DNA of 64,000 nucleotides from SSC4 sp964443225 (GTDB lineage: Bacteria; Chloroflexota; Anaerolineae; SSC4; Amarolineaceae), in assembly GCA_964443225.1 (NCBI GenBank), contig CAYUCC010000019.1, positions 11,479 through 75,478 of the forward strand. Direction: 5' to 3'. Of this stretch, positions 17,071-25,289 are shown one piece after another. The translations under genes and the position numbers were made by a program. Position 1 is the first letter of the stretch. Every line of letters begins with the position of its first letter. The notes under the pieces are model-generated. The model did no database searches. It was not told the DNA's origin and saw only the letters and a program-made list of their open reading frames with translations.

Positions 17071-18782
17071 CGCCGGTCCTCGTTGGGCGGGATGTTCATC
17101 AAAGCCAACAGGCGATCGGCAACCTGGTAGAAGGTCGGGGCCGCCGTTTCAGTCGCCCAGACCGATACTTCGCTGCGGTCCAGCTTCACCAGCGCCACGA
17201 AGGCGGGGTCATACGCCGGCGCAAAACCGACGAAGGTTGCAATTGTGCGGTTCTCCTCGTACCCCTCTTTGCTGGGAATCTGGGCCGTGCCCGTCTTGGC
17301 GGCAATGGCATAACCCGGCATCGCCGCCAGATAGGAAACCGACACATCGGCCGCACTGACCAGCAGGTCGGTGAGTTCCTCCGCCGCCTTCGGTGAAATG
17401 ACCGTCCGGTGGAGGGCCGGCTCGATCTCGTACCACTGGCCGTTGGCCACCACGGCTTTGACCACGTGGGGACGCATCATGGCGCCGCGATTGGCGACAG
17501 CTGCCACAGCGTTGATCATCTGCATGGGCGTGACGCTGATGCCCTGCCCGAAGGCGTTGGTGGCCAGATCAGACTGGCTCCACGTGGTATCACCCTGTTT
17601 CTTCATGATACCTTTGACTTCGCCGGCCAGATCGACGCCGGTGAAATTGCCGAAGCCGAACCGTTCGACGTAGTTGTAAAAGAGCGGTGCGCCCATTTTA
17701 ATGGCCACCTGGGCCGAGCCAATGTTGAGCGATTTGGCCAGGATGGTGCCAATATCGACGTCGCCATGGGCGCGGCGGTCCGAATTTCGAATCTCCCGCT
17801 CGCCGACGGTGAGCACGCCGTCGTCATGGAATACGCTGTCCGGTGTGATCGTGCCGGAGTCGAGCCCGGCGGCCATCGTCACGATCTTGAAGACGGACCC
17901 AGGTTCGTACGCGCCTGCCACGGCCGGATCGACGAACGGATCGCCACCGTTGGCGAGTTGTGCCGTATCGTAGTAGGTGTTGGGCGAAAAACTGGGCAGC
18001 GATGCATTCGCCAGAATCTCACCCGTTTTCGGATCCATCACGATGATGGTGCCGCTGGCCGCCTTGTATTTGGTCAGCGCCGCCCGCAGTTCCTCCTCTG
18101 CAATGGCCTGAATGCGCCGGTCGATCGTCAGAACCAGGTCACGCCCGACGGGCGATGGTACGTGCATGCTGTACCCTGCCGGCACCGGCTGCGCCTGGCG
18201 GTCGATATCAGTCGGCAGGATCTCGCCGTTCTCCCGCAAAAACGGGTCGTACTTGGCTTCGATCCCATAACTGCCCTGCTGATCGATCTGGGCAAAACCG
18301 ACAACGAATGCGCCGTAACGATCTTCAGGATAGAAACGACGTGGCAGGTGCTCCACGCGCAGCCCTGTGCGCTCCCACGACGTCACTGCGTCCGCTGCGG
18401 CCCGCGACGCATAGTACTTCAGGACCACCGTCTCGCCGGTGGCTTCGCGTACGCGCCGTACCAGCTCGTCCTGGGTTATGCCGACCAGGGGCGCCAGCTC
18501 GTGTGCGATCGAAATCACCATGGTTTCGGTCAGTACAGCGGGGACCGCCACGATCTGATAGCGGGTGGCATCCATTGCCAACAGGTAACCGTTGCGATCG
18601 ACGATGTTGCCGCGGTGCGGCCGCTCGATCGAAAATATCGGTGCGGCATCGGCTGGTGGTGGCGTCACTTTGAGCGCCTGCAGCCGCACAAGCTGCAAGC
18701 TCAGAATACCCATCAAAACGACAACAAACCAAAAGATGAGCCGGACACGTTGCACTGAGCGAACATCGTTCGAATCGGGCAT
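17067..18782 (-). CDS. ftsI: Class B penicillin-binding protein, transpeptidase FtsI
   Basis: 571 residues from the ATG at 18782; a TTG at 18794 overlapping the previous stop is possible. One membrane span (LIFWFVVVLMGILSLQLVRL), a dimerisation domain starting IERPHRGNIVDRNGYLLA, then the transpeptidase: the active-site Ser in YEPGSVFKIVT, SLN in LAKSLNIGSAQVA and KTG in AAKTGTAQIPS. No PASTA domains follow. It crosslinks septal peptidoglycan with FtsW. Its place between the ftsL-like gene and murF fits. Confidence 0.95.
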   Translation of the reverse strand: MPDSNDVRSVQRVRLIFWFVVVLMGILSLQLVRLQALKVTPPPADAAPIFSIERPHRGNIVDRNGYLLAMDATRYQIVAVPAVLTETMVISIAHELAPLVGITQDELVRRVREATGETVVLKYYASRAAADAVTSWERTGLRVEHLPRRFYPEDRYGAFVVGFAQIDQQGSYGIEAKYDPFLRENGEILPTDIDRQAQPVPAGYSMHVPSPVGRDLVLTIDRRIQAIAEEELRAALTKYKAASGTIIVMDPKTGEILANASLPSFSPNTYYDTAQLANGGDPFVDPAVAGAYEPGSVFKIVTMAAGLDSGTITPDSVFHDDGVLTVGEREIRNSDRRAHGDVDIGTILAKSLNIGSAQVAIKMGAPLFYNYVERFGFGNFTGVDLAGEVKGIMKKQGDTTWSQSDLATNAFGQGISVTPMQMINAVAAVANRGAMMRPHVVKAVVANGQWYEIEPALHRTVISPKAAEELTDLLVSAADVSVSYLAAMPGYAIAAKTGTAQIPSKEGYEENRTIATFVGFAPAYDPAFVALVKLDRSEVSVWATETAAPTFYQVADRLLALMNIPPNEDRR

Positions 18783-18790
18783 GATTGAAC

Positions 18791-19225
18791 TCAACGGGAC
18801 GACGCATTGGTGATCCCAGCTGCTGGCAGCGCCGCCCCCAGCGCATGGTCATTGAGCTGAAGGCCCGATGCCAGCGGACCACCCGGCACGGTTGGCACAG
18901 GCACGAACACGGCTGACGAAGGTGGGCCGAAGCCCTTCTGCCGGGCACGCGCCGTCAGCACCGCCATGTTGGTGTGTTGACTGATGGCAATCACGGTTTC
19001 CGAATTCGCTGTCAGCTGCGTCTCGTACTCGCTCGCCACCTGCCGGATTTGCGCCTGGACTGCCGCAGCGCGGCTGGCGGGCAGCAAGTAGAAGTACGCC
19101 GCCAGGCACACCAGAACCACGAATGCCAGGTAGTGCAGCAGCCGGGCCTCACTACTCAGGGGCCGGCGACGGCGCTGGAGCAGAACCTCGGGGCGCAGCA
19201 GCTGACGCGGCAGATTGATGATCAC
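18791..19225 (-). CDS. FtsL/DivIC-like single-span division protein
   Basis: 144 residues: a basic N-terminus (RRRRPLSSEARLLHYLA), one transmembrane helix (FVVLVCLAAYFYLLPAS), then a short heptad-like helix (AAVQAQIRQVASEYETQLTANSE) and a Pro/Gly-rich end. This topology between rsmH and ftsI is the usual signature of FtsL, which is too divergent to identify by motif. It should partner FtsQ and an FtsB-like protein. It ends 8 bp before ftsI. Confidence 0.75.
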   Translation of the reverse strand: MIINLPRQLLRPEVLLQRRRRPLSSEARLLHYLAFVVLVCLAAYFYLLPASRAAAVQAQIRQVASEYETQLTANSETVIAISQHTNMAVLTARARQKGFGPPSSAVFVPVPTVPGGPLASGLQLNDHALGAALPAAGITNASSR

Positions 19226-19246
19226 AGGGCTCCCTCGACGAACAGA

Positions 19247-20185
19247 TCAGCTCGCAACGATCGATTTTTGCGCAATCCGCAGGCGAGCACTGCGGCTGCG
19301 CGGGTTCATTTCTACTTCGTGTTCGTCCGCCATAATGGGCTTGCGGGTGATCAGCTGAACGCTGGCCCGGTGGCCACACACACAAACCGGTATCCTGGGC
19401 GGACAGATGCAGTCCTTTGCTTCCTGCTGCATGAACTGCTTCACCACACGATCTTCGAGCGAATGAAAGGCGATGACTGCCAGCCGTCCCCCGGGCCGCA
19501 GCAGCGTCACCGCCTGCGGCAGGACCCGCTCCAACACGCCGAGCTCATCGTTGACCGCAATGCGCAGCGCCTGGAACGTGCGGGTCGCGGGGTGGATGCG
19601 TTCGTGACTTCCACCCACCGTCCGTTCGATGAGCGTCGCCAGGGCTCGCGTGCTGGTCAACGGTCGGGCCCTGACGATGGCCCGCGCGATGCGCCGGGCG
19701 TGACGTTCCTCACCGAACCGGTAGATCACATCGGCCAGGCTGGCCTCATCCAGCGTATTGACCAGGTCGGCCGCCGGACGCCCGTGCTGCGAATCGAACC
19801 GCATGTCCAGGGGACCTTCACCCTGGAAACTGAAGCCGCGTCCGGCGTCGTCAAGCTGGTACGATGACAGCCCAAGATCGAGAAGAATGGCATCGGGCAC
19901 GAAATGATACGCACCGGCCACGATGGTCATCTGGTCGAAATTGGCCTGGGCCAGGATCACGCGGCTGCCGAATTGGGCCAGGCGTTGGCGGCCACGGGTA
20001 ACGGCGCTGCCATCGGCGTCCAGGCCCAACAGACGCCCGCTGGGTGATGTGGCTTCCAGAATGGCCTGCGCATGCCCACCACCCCCCAGCGTCCCATCGA
20101 TCACGTCCGATCCGGGCCGCAAGGCCAGCCCATCCAGCACTTCGTGCAGCAGGACCGGCACGTGCCGTGTGAGCGTCCCAGCCAT
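19247..20185 (-). CDS. rsmH: 16S rRNA (cytosine-1402 N4) methyltransferase RsmH
   Basis: 312 residues from the ATG at 20185. SAM-dependent m4C methylation of 16S rRNA. Seen are HVPVLLHEVLDGLALRPG, the SAM motif VIDGTLGGGGHAQAIL, GLDADGSAV, LDLGLSSYQLDDAGRGFSF and the C-terminal FQALRIAVNDELG with AVIAFHSLEDRVVKQFM. GGGGG precedes the ATG, and the gene begins 11 bp after the mraZ stop, the canonical start of dcw clusters. Confidence 0.97.
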   Translation of the reverse strand: MAGTLTRHVPVLLHEVLDGLALRPGSDVIDGTLGGGGHAQAILEATSPSGRLLGLDADGSAVTRGRQRLAQFGSRVILAQANFDQMTIVAGAYHFVPDAILLDLGLSSYQLDDAGRGFSFQGEGPLDMRFDSQHGRPAADLVNTLDEASLADVIYRFGEERHARRIARAIVRARPLTSTRALATLIERTVGGSHERIHPATRTFQALRIAVNDELGVLERVLPQAVTLLRPGGRLAVIAFHSLEDRVVKQFMQQEAKDCICPPRIPVCVCGHRASVQLITRKPIMADEHEVEMNPRSRSARLRIAQKSIVAS

Positions 20186-20196
20186 CACCACGCCCC

Positions 20197-20628
20197 CTAC
20201 AGGCGCAGCGTGCGGAACGAGGCGGTCAACTCGTTGTCCTGCATGCGGTGGGCTGCACGGTTTTGCCAGTACGCCGGTGTCCACAGCTCGATGTGCGTGT
20301 CGACACCGGCCAGAATTACATTGCTGGTGATGCCCGCATGGTCGCGCAGCTCGGTCGGGATGATCACACGTCCCTGGCTGTCCAGCTCGATTTCGGCGGC
20401 CTCGGCAAACAACCAGCGCCGCAGCTCGGCGACATCTTCGTCTGTCAATGTGGGAAGATCACGTGAGCGCGCCACCAGGCGTTCCCACTCGTCCGCGGGA
20501 AACAGCACCAGAAAATCGCCCGGGCCCTTGGTGACGACCATGCCCCCCGACAGCGCGGGCCGATATTTGACCGGAACGGTCAACCGCCATTTGCTGTCCA
20601 GGACGTGCTCGAACCGACCTAAGAACAT
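20197..20628 (-). CDS. mraZ: MraZ transcriptional regulator
   Basis: 143 residues, double AbrB-like (SpoVT) fold that in other bacteria binds TGGGN repeats at its own promoter. The first domain starts MFLGRFEHVLDSKWRLTVPVKYR; the second contains EIELDSQGRVIIPTELRDHAG. The start at 20628 matches the family start; the longer open frame is not conserved. First gene of the dcw cluster, with TGGGN boxes in its own leader. Confidence 0.96.
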   Translation of the reverse strand: MFLGRFEHVLDSKWRLTVPVKYRPALSGGMVVTKGPGDFLVLFPADEWERLVARSRDLPTLTDEDVAELRRWLFAEAAEIELDSQGRVIIPTELRDHAGITSNVILAGVDTHIELWTPAYWQNRAAHRMQDNELTASFRTLRL

Positions 20629-20681
20629 GTGTTCTGTTTGTCCCACTTTAGGCTGATTTTTGGCAAATATTAGGGAGAATG

Positions 20682-20696
20682 TCCCACATTGCCCCA
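20682..20696 (-). promoter_or_regulatory. MraZ boxes, TGGGG-N5-TGGGA
   Basis: Two direct TGGGN repeats with the 5-nt spacing known for MraZ binding sites lie just downstream of the predicted start site, in the mraZ leader. A third TGGGA is at 20641-20645, and TGTCCCA on the other strand is at 20803. Position suggests repression by roadblock. Confidence 0.7.
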
Positions 20697-20706
20697 CTTG
20701 ATCTGG

Positions 20707-20735
20707 ATTATACAGGGTATTTGGCTATTTGTCTA
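20707..20735 (-). promoter_or_regulatory. dcw cluster promoter upstream of mraZ
   Basis: TAGACA (20730-20735) and TATAAT (20707-20712), spacer 17 bp, reading minus. Predicted start near 20700, giving a leader of about 70 nt containing the MraZ boxes. Confidence 0.75.
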
Positions 20736-20830
20736 GCTGAATGGGGATGGATTTGCGAATTGTGCGAAATTTTTAAGGTTGGTGCGGAACACAAAAAACG
20801 TGGGACAGGCGCAGGGAAGCTGGATGAATA

Positions 20831-20872
20831 CAAAAGCACCCTGGAAGCCGGTCGGGCCGGCCTCCAGGGTGC
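20831..20872 (-). terminator. Terminator for the tRNA-Glu transcript
   Basis: A 16-bp stem with one mismatch (20836-20851 with 20857-20872), 5-nt loop, then TTTT on the minus strand. It lies about 60 bp beyond the tRNA, after palindromic element B. Confidence 0.7.
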
Positions 20873-20879
20873 CTGGTTG

Positions 20880-20930
20880 GGCATCGCAAAAGAATAACTT
20901 CCGGCTGGGAAGTTATTCTTTTGCGATGCC
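20880..20930. repeat. Palindromic element copy B (short form)
   Basis: Same 15-bp arms as the other copies (20888-20902 and 20908-20922) but with only 5 nt between them, so the conserved interior is lost. Flanks GGCATCGC and GCGATGCC extend it to a perfect 23-bp stem. It lies immediately 3' of tRNA-Glu and resembles a bidirectional terminator. Confidence 0.92.
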
Positions 20931-20934
20931 TGAG

Positions 20935-21007
20935 TAGCGCATAGGGGATTCGAACCCCTGTCACCGCCTTGAGAGGGCGGCGTCCTAGGCCTCTAGACGA
21001 ATGCGCC
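20935..21007 (-). tRNA. tRNA-Glu (anticodon CUC)
   Basis: A 73-nt cloverleaf: acceptor GGCGCAT pairs with ATGCGCT (one G-U at the end), D-arm with AGAGGCC, anticodon stem CCGCC/GGCGG with loop CTCTCAA giving CUC, and T-arm AGGGG-TTCGAAT-CCCCT. The 3' CCA is not encoded. Confidence 0.96.
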
Positions 21008-21018
21008 TTCGGAGGAGA

Positions 21019-21046
21019 ATTATAGCGGTGCACCTGGCTTTGTCAA
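21019..21046 (-). promoter_or_regulatory. Strong promoter for tRNA-Glu
   Basis: Consensus TTGACA (21041-21046) and TATAAT (21019-21024), spacer 16 bp, ending 11 bp before the mature tRNA 5' end. Confidence 0.85.
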
Positions 21047-21077
21047 GTTTGTCCGGAATCGACAACCACAATTCAGG

Positions 21078-21106
21078 TTGCATGAAACCTGTGCTTATGT
21101 TACACT
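21078..21106 (+). promoter_or_regulatory. Promoter of the SWIM-protein gene
   Basis: TTGCAT (21078-21083) and TACACT (21101-21106) with 17 bp between. An inverted repeat CAGGTT-N6-AACCTG (21074-21091) covers the -35 and could be an operator. Confidence 0.6.
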
Positions 21107-21152
21107 CCGTGGTCATTCACACGCACGTTGCACGACAACGACCTGGTGATTC

Positions 21153-21998
21153 ATGCAACGAACCGGCTTCGATGAAGAAAAAGCCCGCACCTGTTTCTCG
21201 CCCGCCGCCTGGGACGGGGGTGAGGCCTATGTGGTCAACGGCGCGATCACCCCACTCACCATCCAACACACGCAGAACGGCGTGCAGATTGTGGCCGAGG
21301 TGCGGCGCAGTGCTGACCGCAGCTATCGCGTCACCCTGGTGTGTACTGAGGCGGGTGTGTGTCGATGGCAGTGCACCTGTCCCTTCGAGGCGGGTGGTGG
21401 CTGTGCCCATTGTGCGGCGGTGGTGATTTGGTGGTGCCGGCAGTCCGACCCACCCGACGTCCAACCCGTCGCCCCGCCCGTCACCGCGCAGCCTGCGCCC
21501 GATGACACATCCGTCGGACGGCCCATGGTTTGGCTGGCCGCCGACGGTACGATCTGCGTGGACGTCGCCAACGCTGGCGAGCGCGCCATACGGGTGCAGG
21601 ATATCCTGGGTGACTACCTGATCCCTGTGCAAGAACACGAGGTCGTGTCGTTGTCAGCGCTCGGTTTTGCCAATGCCCTGCAGCAAGGTGTCACCGCGGA
21701 CCAGATGCTGGCTGCACTGGCCGCTTTGCTGGATGAGCCATTGCCTGCCGACATCACGGCCCAGGTGAGCCGTTGGATCGCGGCTGCGGACAATCTCCAC
21801 TTGTACGACAGCCTGTGTATCATCGAGTTTGCCGACGACTTCATCCTGCAGGAACTGCTGCGGGTGAGTGGTCTGCGTCATTACCTCGTCCACATCTTCT
21901 CCCCGCGCGTCATCGCCGTACAGCCCAAGCAGGTCGACGCTTTGGTAGCCGACCTGGAAAGCCGCGGCTATATGCCACGCGTGGAGACCGGTTATTAA
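21153..21998 (+). CDS. SWIM zinc-finger protein
   Basis: 281 residues. Residues about 15-95 hold a SWIM domain: a beta-sheet lead-in (SYRVTLVCTEAGVCRWQCTC) and the zinc ligands CTC-x6-CAH, followed by a hydrophobic helix (AAVVIWW). SWIM domains bind DNA or proteins and often accompany SNF2 or other helicases. The rest is helical and unrecognised. A 25-bp gap to the next gene indicates an operon with the helicase-associated protein. Chloroflexi and actinobacteria use such pairs beside XPB-like helicases; none is here. Confidence 0.8.
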   Translation: MQRTGFDEEKARTCFSPAAWDGGEAYVVNGAITPLTIQHTQNGVQIVAEVRRSADRSYRVTLVCTEAGVCRWQCTCPFEAGGGCAHCAAVVIWWCRQSDPPDVQPVAPPVTAQPAPDDTSVGRPMVWLAADGTICVDVANAGERAIRVQDILGDYLIPVQEHEVVSLSALGFANALQQGVTADQMLAALAALLDEPLPADITAQVSRWIAAADNLHLYDSLCIIEFADDFILQELLRVSGLRHYLVHIFSPRVIAVQPKQVDALVADLESRGYMPRVETGY

Positions 21999-22023
21999 TG
22001 GAAACACAGAGGACGACAGCGAC

Positions 22024-24339
22024 GTGGTAACTCTGCATGAGGCCCTGGGGGGTTACCGGCTGGCCGCACTGATGCGTATGGCGCGTGTCAATGACATTGA
22101 GGTCACGGACCGGCGTAAAGATGCGCTGGTGCAGACCCTGTTGGATGGCCTGTATACCCCCATGGGCATTGCGCGCGCCCTGGCGCGCCTGACGGCGCGT
22201 GACATTGCGGTTCTGCACCGCCTGCAAGCCATGGTGGGCGAGGTGCGCAGTGATACGCTGAAGGCCGAGTTGGTGCGGGCCCGCATCGTCGTTGATTCTC
22301 CGGCTGGTGGTTCGCCTGGGTCACAACCCACCCTCGTCCGCAGCACGTTCGAAGCGGTCATGGCGGCGCTGATGGAGCACGGCCTGGTCATGAGTCGCGT
22401 TCCGCTGGCAGCCGATGAAACCCTCGTCGATCTGAGACCGGGCGCTTACCTGTGGATCCCACCGGAAGTACGTCACTTGTTGCCGCCCCTGCCCGAGACC
22501 AAATCGCCTGAAATTCCCCTGCGGGTCGTGCGTGAAGGCTCGGCGCGCACGTTGCAGCGCGATCTCTATCTCTACTGGAGTTGCGTGCGCGAATCGTCAC
22601 TGGCGTTGACCCAGACACAGTGGCTGCGCAAACACGACCTGCGCAGCGTCAATGCCGTTTTGCTCTTGCGGAGTGATCTACGAACCAGCATGGGCGAACG
22701 TGATGCACGGCGGCTCTTTTTCCTGCGGCGCCTGCTGCAGGGGCTGGACCTGATCACCGCCCAGCGCAGTCAGCTGACTGCCCTCGAAACGGGACCTTTC
22801 CTGGGACTGGAGCCGCTGGAGAGAGTCAAACGCTGCTTCGAACTCTGGCACAAGGGGCGCATCTGGAATGAAATGTACGCCATCAACGGCGTGCGCATGC
22901 ACAGTGCCGATTCTCCACTGAATCTGGCACCACCCGGCGTCGTTGCGGCGCGCGCCACGGTGCTGCGGCATCTGGCCGAATTACCGGGCGAAGGTTGGGT
23001 GCGCAGCGAAACCCTGCTCAAACGGCTGCGCAACCTCGACTATGAATTTCTGATTCCGCGCCCGCGACGGGTGCGCGAAGACACCACGTCGCTGGCGTAC
23101 CGTTTTCAGCTCAATCCGTACCTGCACAACGCCTACGGCTGGACCTTCGAAGACCTGTACGGCGAGGAGGCGGGCTGGAATCGCGTGGAGACCGGTTTCG
23201 TGCTCAACGTGCTGCGCGAGGGGCTCTTCTGGCTGGGGCTGGTCGATCTCGGATACGATTCCGAAGCCGCCGCAGGCGAATCGTTCAGCGAACCACCCCC
23301 GCGCATCGCCGCCTATCGCCTGACCGACATGGGCCGTTGGCTGCTCCTGGATGCACCGCCCCCCGTGGTCACGACCGATGCGGGACGCGTGATCGTGCAG
23401 CCAACCTTCGACGTCCTGGCGCTCGACCCGGTGTCGGACGTTGTGCTGGCCGCTTTGGATCAGTTTTGCGAGCGGCTCAGTGCGGAACGGGCTGTGCACT
23501 ACCGGCTGACACGCCAGTCGGTCTACCGCGGCAGCAAACGCGGCTGGCCGGTACCGCGCATCGTCCAGTTTCTGACCAAAACGAGCAGCACGCCTTTGCC
23601 GCAGAATATCGCCCGCGATCTGGCAGAATGGGAAACGGCACTCGATCGGATTGTCATTCGCCAACAGGCGGTCGTGCTCGAAGCGCGGTCGCCCGAGTTG
23701 ATCGAGCACTCGTTGGCTGGCATGCGCCTGGCCAGCGCGATTGCCAGCCGGCCTGATCCGCGGCTGGTTGTCTTTCGCCGCGGTGTACATGCCGATGACG
23801 TGCAGCAGGTGTTGATCGAACAGGGTCAGCTGCCCAGCCGGACACGTCACGAACGTTTTGTGGCGCGACCCGGCCTGGTCGTCGATCCGGAGGGTGTCAT
23901 TTCGTTTCAGCAGCAGGTACCCAGCATCTATCTCTACGCCTATCTTGCACCGTTTGCCGAAAAGAGCAGCGACGACCGGTGGGGCCTGACAGCCGGCTCT
24001 GTAGGTCGCGCGGTTGGCAATGGCTGGAATGCCAACTCGATCCTGGAGGCCCTGCGGGCGGTCCATATGGGGCCGCTGCCCCCCGCGATCGAAGCCGTCA
24101 TCAAGACCTGGGCGCGGCATTATGGCACCGCACGCATGCAAACTCTGACCTTGATCCAGTTCGATACCGCGGAAGTGTTGGAAGAACTGCTGCACGATCC
24201 GGAATTGGCGCCATTGCTGGTGCGTTTTGGACCACCGGATTCGCTCCGCGCACTGGCCAGCACCCGCCCTGAGGACGCGGGTCACGTCCGGACCCTGCTG
24301 TTGGCACGCGGGCTGGATATCGACGACCAGGGGCTTTGA
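22024..24339 (+). CDS. Helicase-associated (Helicase_C_3 / XPB-Ssl2-like) domain protein
   Basis: 771 residues, GTG start with AGAGGA 9 nt upstream. No Walker A or DEAD box is visible. The middle contains the helicase-C-terminal-type block: RVIVQPTFDVLALDPVSD, then YRLTRQSVYRGSKRGWPVPR and IVQFLTKTSSTPLPQNIARD. The N-terminal half (LHEALGGYRLAALMRMARV, GIARALARLTARDIAVLHRL) looks like winged-helix or SAP-like repeats. By analogy it may assist an XPB-type DNA helicase encoded elsewhere. It is in an operon with the SWIM gene. Confidence 0.7.
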   Translation: MVTLHEALGGYRLAALMRMARVNDIEVTDRRKDALVQTLLDGLYTPMGIARALARLTARDIAVLHRLQAMVGEVRSDTLKAELVRARIVVDSPAGGSPGSQPTLVRSTFEAVMAALMEHGLVMSRVPLAADETLVDLRPGAYLWIPPEVRHLLPPLPETKSPEIPLRVVREGSARTLQRDLYLYWSCVRESSLALTQTQWLRKHDLRSVNAVLLLRSDLRTSMGERDARRLFFLRRLLQGLDLITAQRSQLTALETGPFLGLEPLERVKRCFELWHKGRIWNEMYAINGVRMHSADSPLNLAPPGVVAARATVLRHLAELPGEGWVRSETLLKRLRNLDYEFLIPRPRRVREDTTSLAYRFQLNPYLHNAYGWTFEDLYGEEAGWNRVETGFVLNVLREGLFWLGLVDLGYDSEAAAGESFSEPPPRIAAYRLTDMGRWLLLDAPPPVVTTDAGRVIVQPTFDVLALDPVSDVVLAALDQFCERLSAERAVHYRLTRQSVYRGSKRGWPVPRIVQFLTKTSSTPLPQNIARDLAEWETALDRIVIRQQAVVLEARSPELIEHSLAGMRLASAIASRPDPRLVVFRRGVHADDVQQVLIEQGQLPSRTRHERFVARPGLVVDPEGVISFQQQVPSIYLYAYLAPFAEKSSDDRWGLTAGSVGRAVGNGWNANSILEALRAVHMGPLPPAIEAVIKTWARHYGTARMQTLTLIQFDTAEVLEELLHDPELAPLLVRFGPPDSLRALASTRPEDAGHVRTLLLARGLDIDDQGL

Positions 24340-24429
24340 TACGTATCACTTCCCGCGGATTGTGACAGATTCCAGCGATTCTGCGAGAGGTCATTTACAG
24401 GCCCTTACCCGGGCGCTGGTCCCCTGCAA

Positions 24430-24466
24430 CCCTGTGCACTCTGTTGCGTATAACTGAGTGCACGGG
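24430..24466 (+). terminator. Hairpin after the helicase-associated gene
   Basis: Stem CCCTGTGCACTC / GAGTGCACGGG (one G-U), 14-nt loop, 90 bp after the stop. It has no T-run of its own but runs straight into palindromic element C; the pair probably ends the operon transcript. Confidence 0.45.
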
Positions 24467-24542
24467 GCCTGCAAAAGAATAACTTCCCGTGATTTGCGGC
24501 GGATTCCGGCCATTTTGCAGGAAGTTATTCTTTTGCAGGCCC
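24465..24542. repeat. Palindromic element copy C
   Basis: Core 24473-24534 (62 bp) with perfect arms AAAAGAATAACTTCC and GGAAGTTATTCTTTT. Its reverse complement aligns with copies A and D across the whole interior. Flanks GGGCCTGC and GCAGGCCC. Confidence 0.93.
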
Positions 24543-24574
24543 TGAGACAGACAGATTATCAAGGAGTATCGAAG

Positions 24575-24754
24575 ATGGGTTGCGGACGTGCTTTGTTGTG
24601 TATCCTGTTTCCCCCGCTTGCCGTGTTGGATCGCGGCTGTGGAACGATCCTGCTGGTCACGCTGCTGACGCTCGTGGGTTGGGTGCCCGGTGTCATTGGC
24701 GCTCTTCTGGTCAACGCAGCAGCTTCGGGTGCGCGTGCGCCGGTGCAGGAGTAG
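24575..24754 (+). CDS. Pmp3/YqaE-family proteolipid peptide
   Basis: 59 residues with two hydrophobic helices: CILFPPLAVLDRGCGTILLV and LLTLVGWVPGVIGALLV. The FPPLAVL...GCG...LLT..GWVPGVIGAL pattern is that of UPF0057/Pmp3 proteins, small membrane peptides linked to membrane potential and salt or stress tolerance in other organisms. AAGGAG lies 8 nt before the ATG. It stands alone between element C and arsR. Confidence 0.88.
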   Translation: MGCGRALLCILFPPLAVLDRGCGTILLVTLLTLVGWVPGVIGALLVNAAASGARAPVQE

Positions 24755-24799
24755 GCGTGAGATGTGGCCCACATTCTGCACCCGCGGCGCTGGATTGAT

Positions 24800-24828
24800 T
24801 TGACAGCCCTGGTGGGATGTGGTACGAT
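24800..24828 (+). promoter_or_regulatory. Promoter of arsR
   Basis: Consensus TTGACA (24800-24805), 17-bp spacer and TACGAT (24823-24828), ending 28 bp before the first ATG. Confidence 0.7.
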
Positions 24829-24856
24829 TCGGTCATATTGATGGTGGTGTATGTAA

Positions 24857-25207
24857 ATGGTGGATATGCAAGATCATCATTCGACGTCACTGGTGACGTT
24901 TGCCAAGGTCATTGCCGACGAAACGCGCCAGCAGATCATGAACCTGCTGTGCTGTGACGAACTGTGTGTCAACGATATTGTCATGGCCATGGCGCGTCAG
25001 GGGCACGAAATCAGCCAACCGACGGTGTCCCATCACCTGGGAGTGCTGCGGCAGGCGGGGATGGTCACCGTGCGGTACGCCGGTCGCCAGACGTACTATT
25101 CGCTCGATCAGGGACAGGTCACCGCGTGCTGCGGCGTGCTGCTGCAGCGTTTTGCGCCTGGGCAGGAAATCCTGCCGCTGTCCCTCAAAGCCATGCCCGA
25201 GGCGTGA
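24857..25207 (+). CDS. ArsR-family metalloregulator
   Basis: 116 residues, winged helix-turn-helix repressor. The recognition helix lies in QPTVSHHLGVLRQAGMV and the wing in TVRYAGRQTYYSL. Cys pairs at 32-33 and 91-92 plus Cys37 (LLCCDELCVND) are candidate As(III) ligands; the usual ELCVCD second Cys is replaced by Asn. Located just before arsM, it likely represses arsenic genes until arsenite binds. An alternative start is the ATG three codons in. Confidence 0.88.
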   Translation: MVDMQDHHSTSLVTFAKVIADETRQQIMNLLCCDELCVNDIVMAMARQGHEISQPTVSHHLGVLRQAGMVTVRYAGRQTYYSLDQGQVTACCGVLLQRFAPGQEILPLSLKAMPEA

Positions 25208-25216
25208 TGTTCCATC

Positions 25217-25246
25217 CCACCCCAGCGGGTGCTGGGGTGGTTTTTT
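25217..25246 (+). terminator. Terminator between arsR and arsM
   Basis: Perfect 10-bp GC-rich stem (25217-25226 with 25231-25240), loop GGGT, six T residues. A TATAAT at 25253-25258 follows at once, so arsM probably has its own start. Confidence 0.92.
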
Positions 25247-25252
25247 GCGTAG

Positions 25253-25258
25253 TATAAT
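25253..25258 (+). promoter_or_regulatory. Candidate -10 element of arsM
   Basis: TATAAT directly behind the terminator, about 30 bp before the arsM ATG. The expected -35 (TGCTGG at 25230) falls in the terminator stem and is poor, so activation or a weak promoter is likely. Confidence 0.4.
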
Positions 25259-25289
25259 AGACACCTATCGATGTTATAAGGAGAAAATG

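Noticed and set aside
24458..24781. Small ORFs reading through palindromic element C
   Set aside because: They repeat the same peptide that any read-through of the element gives (KRITSRDL) and have no ribosome binding site of their own.
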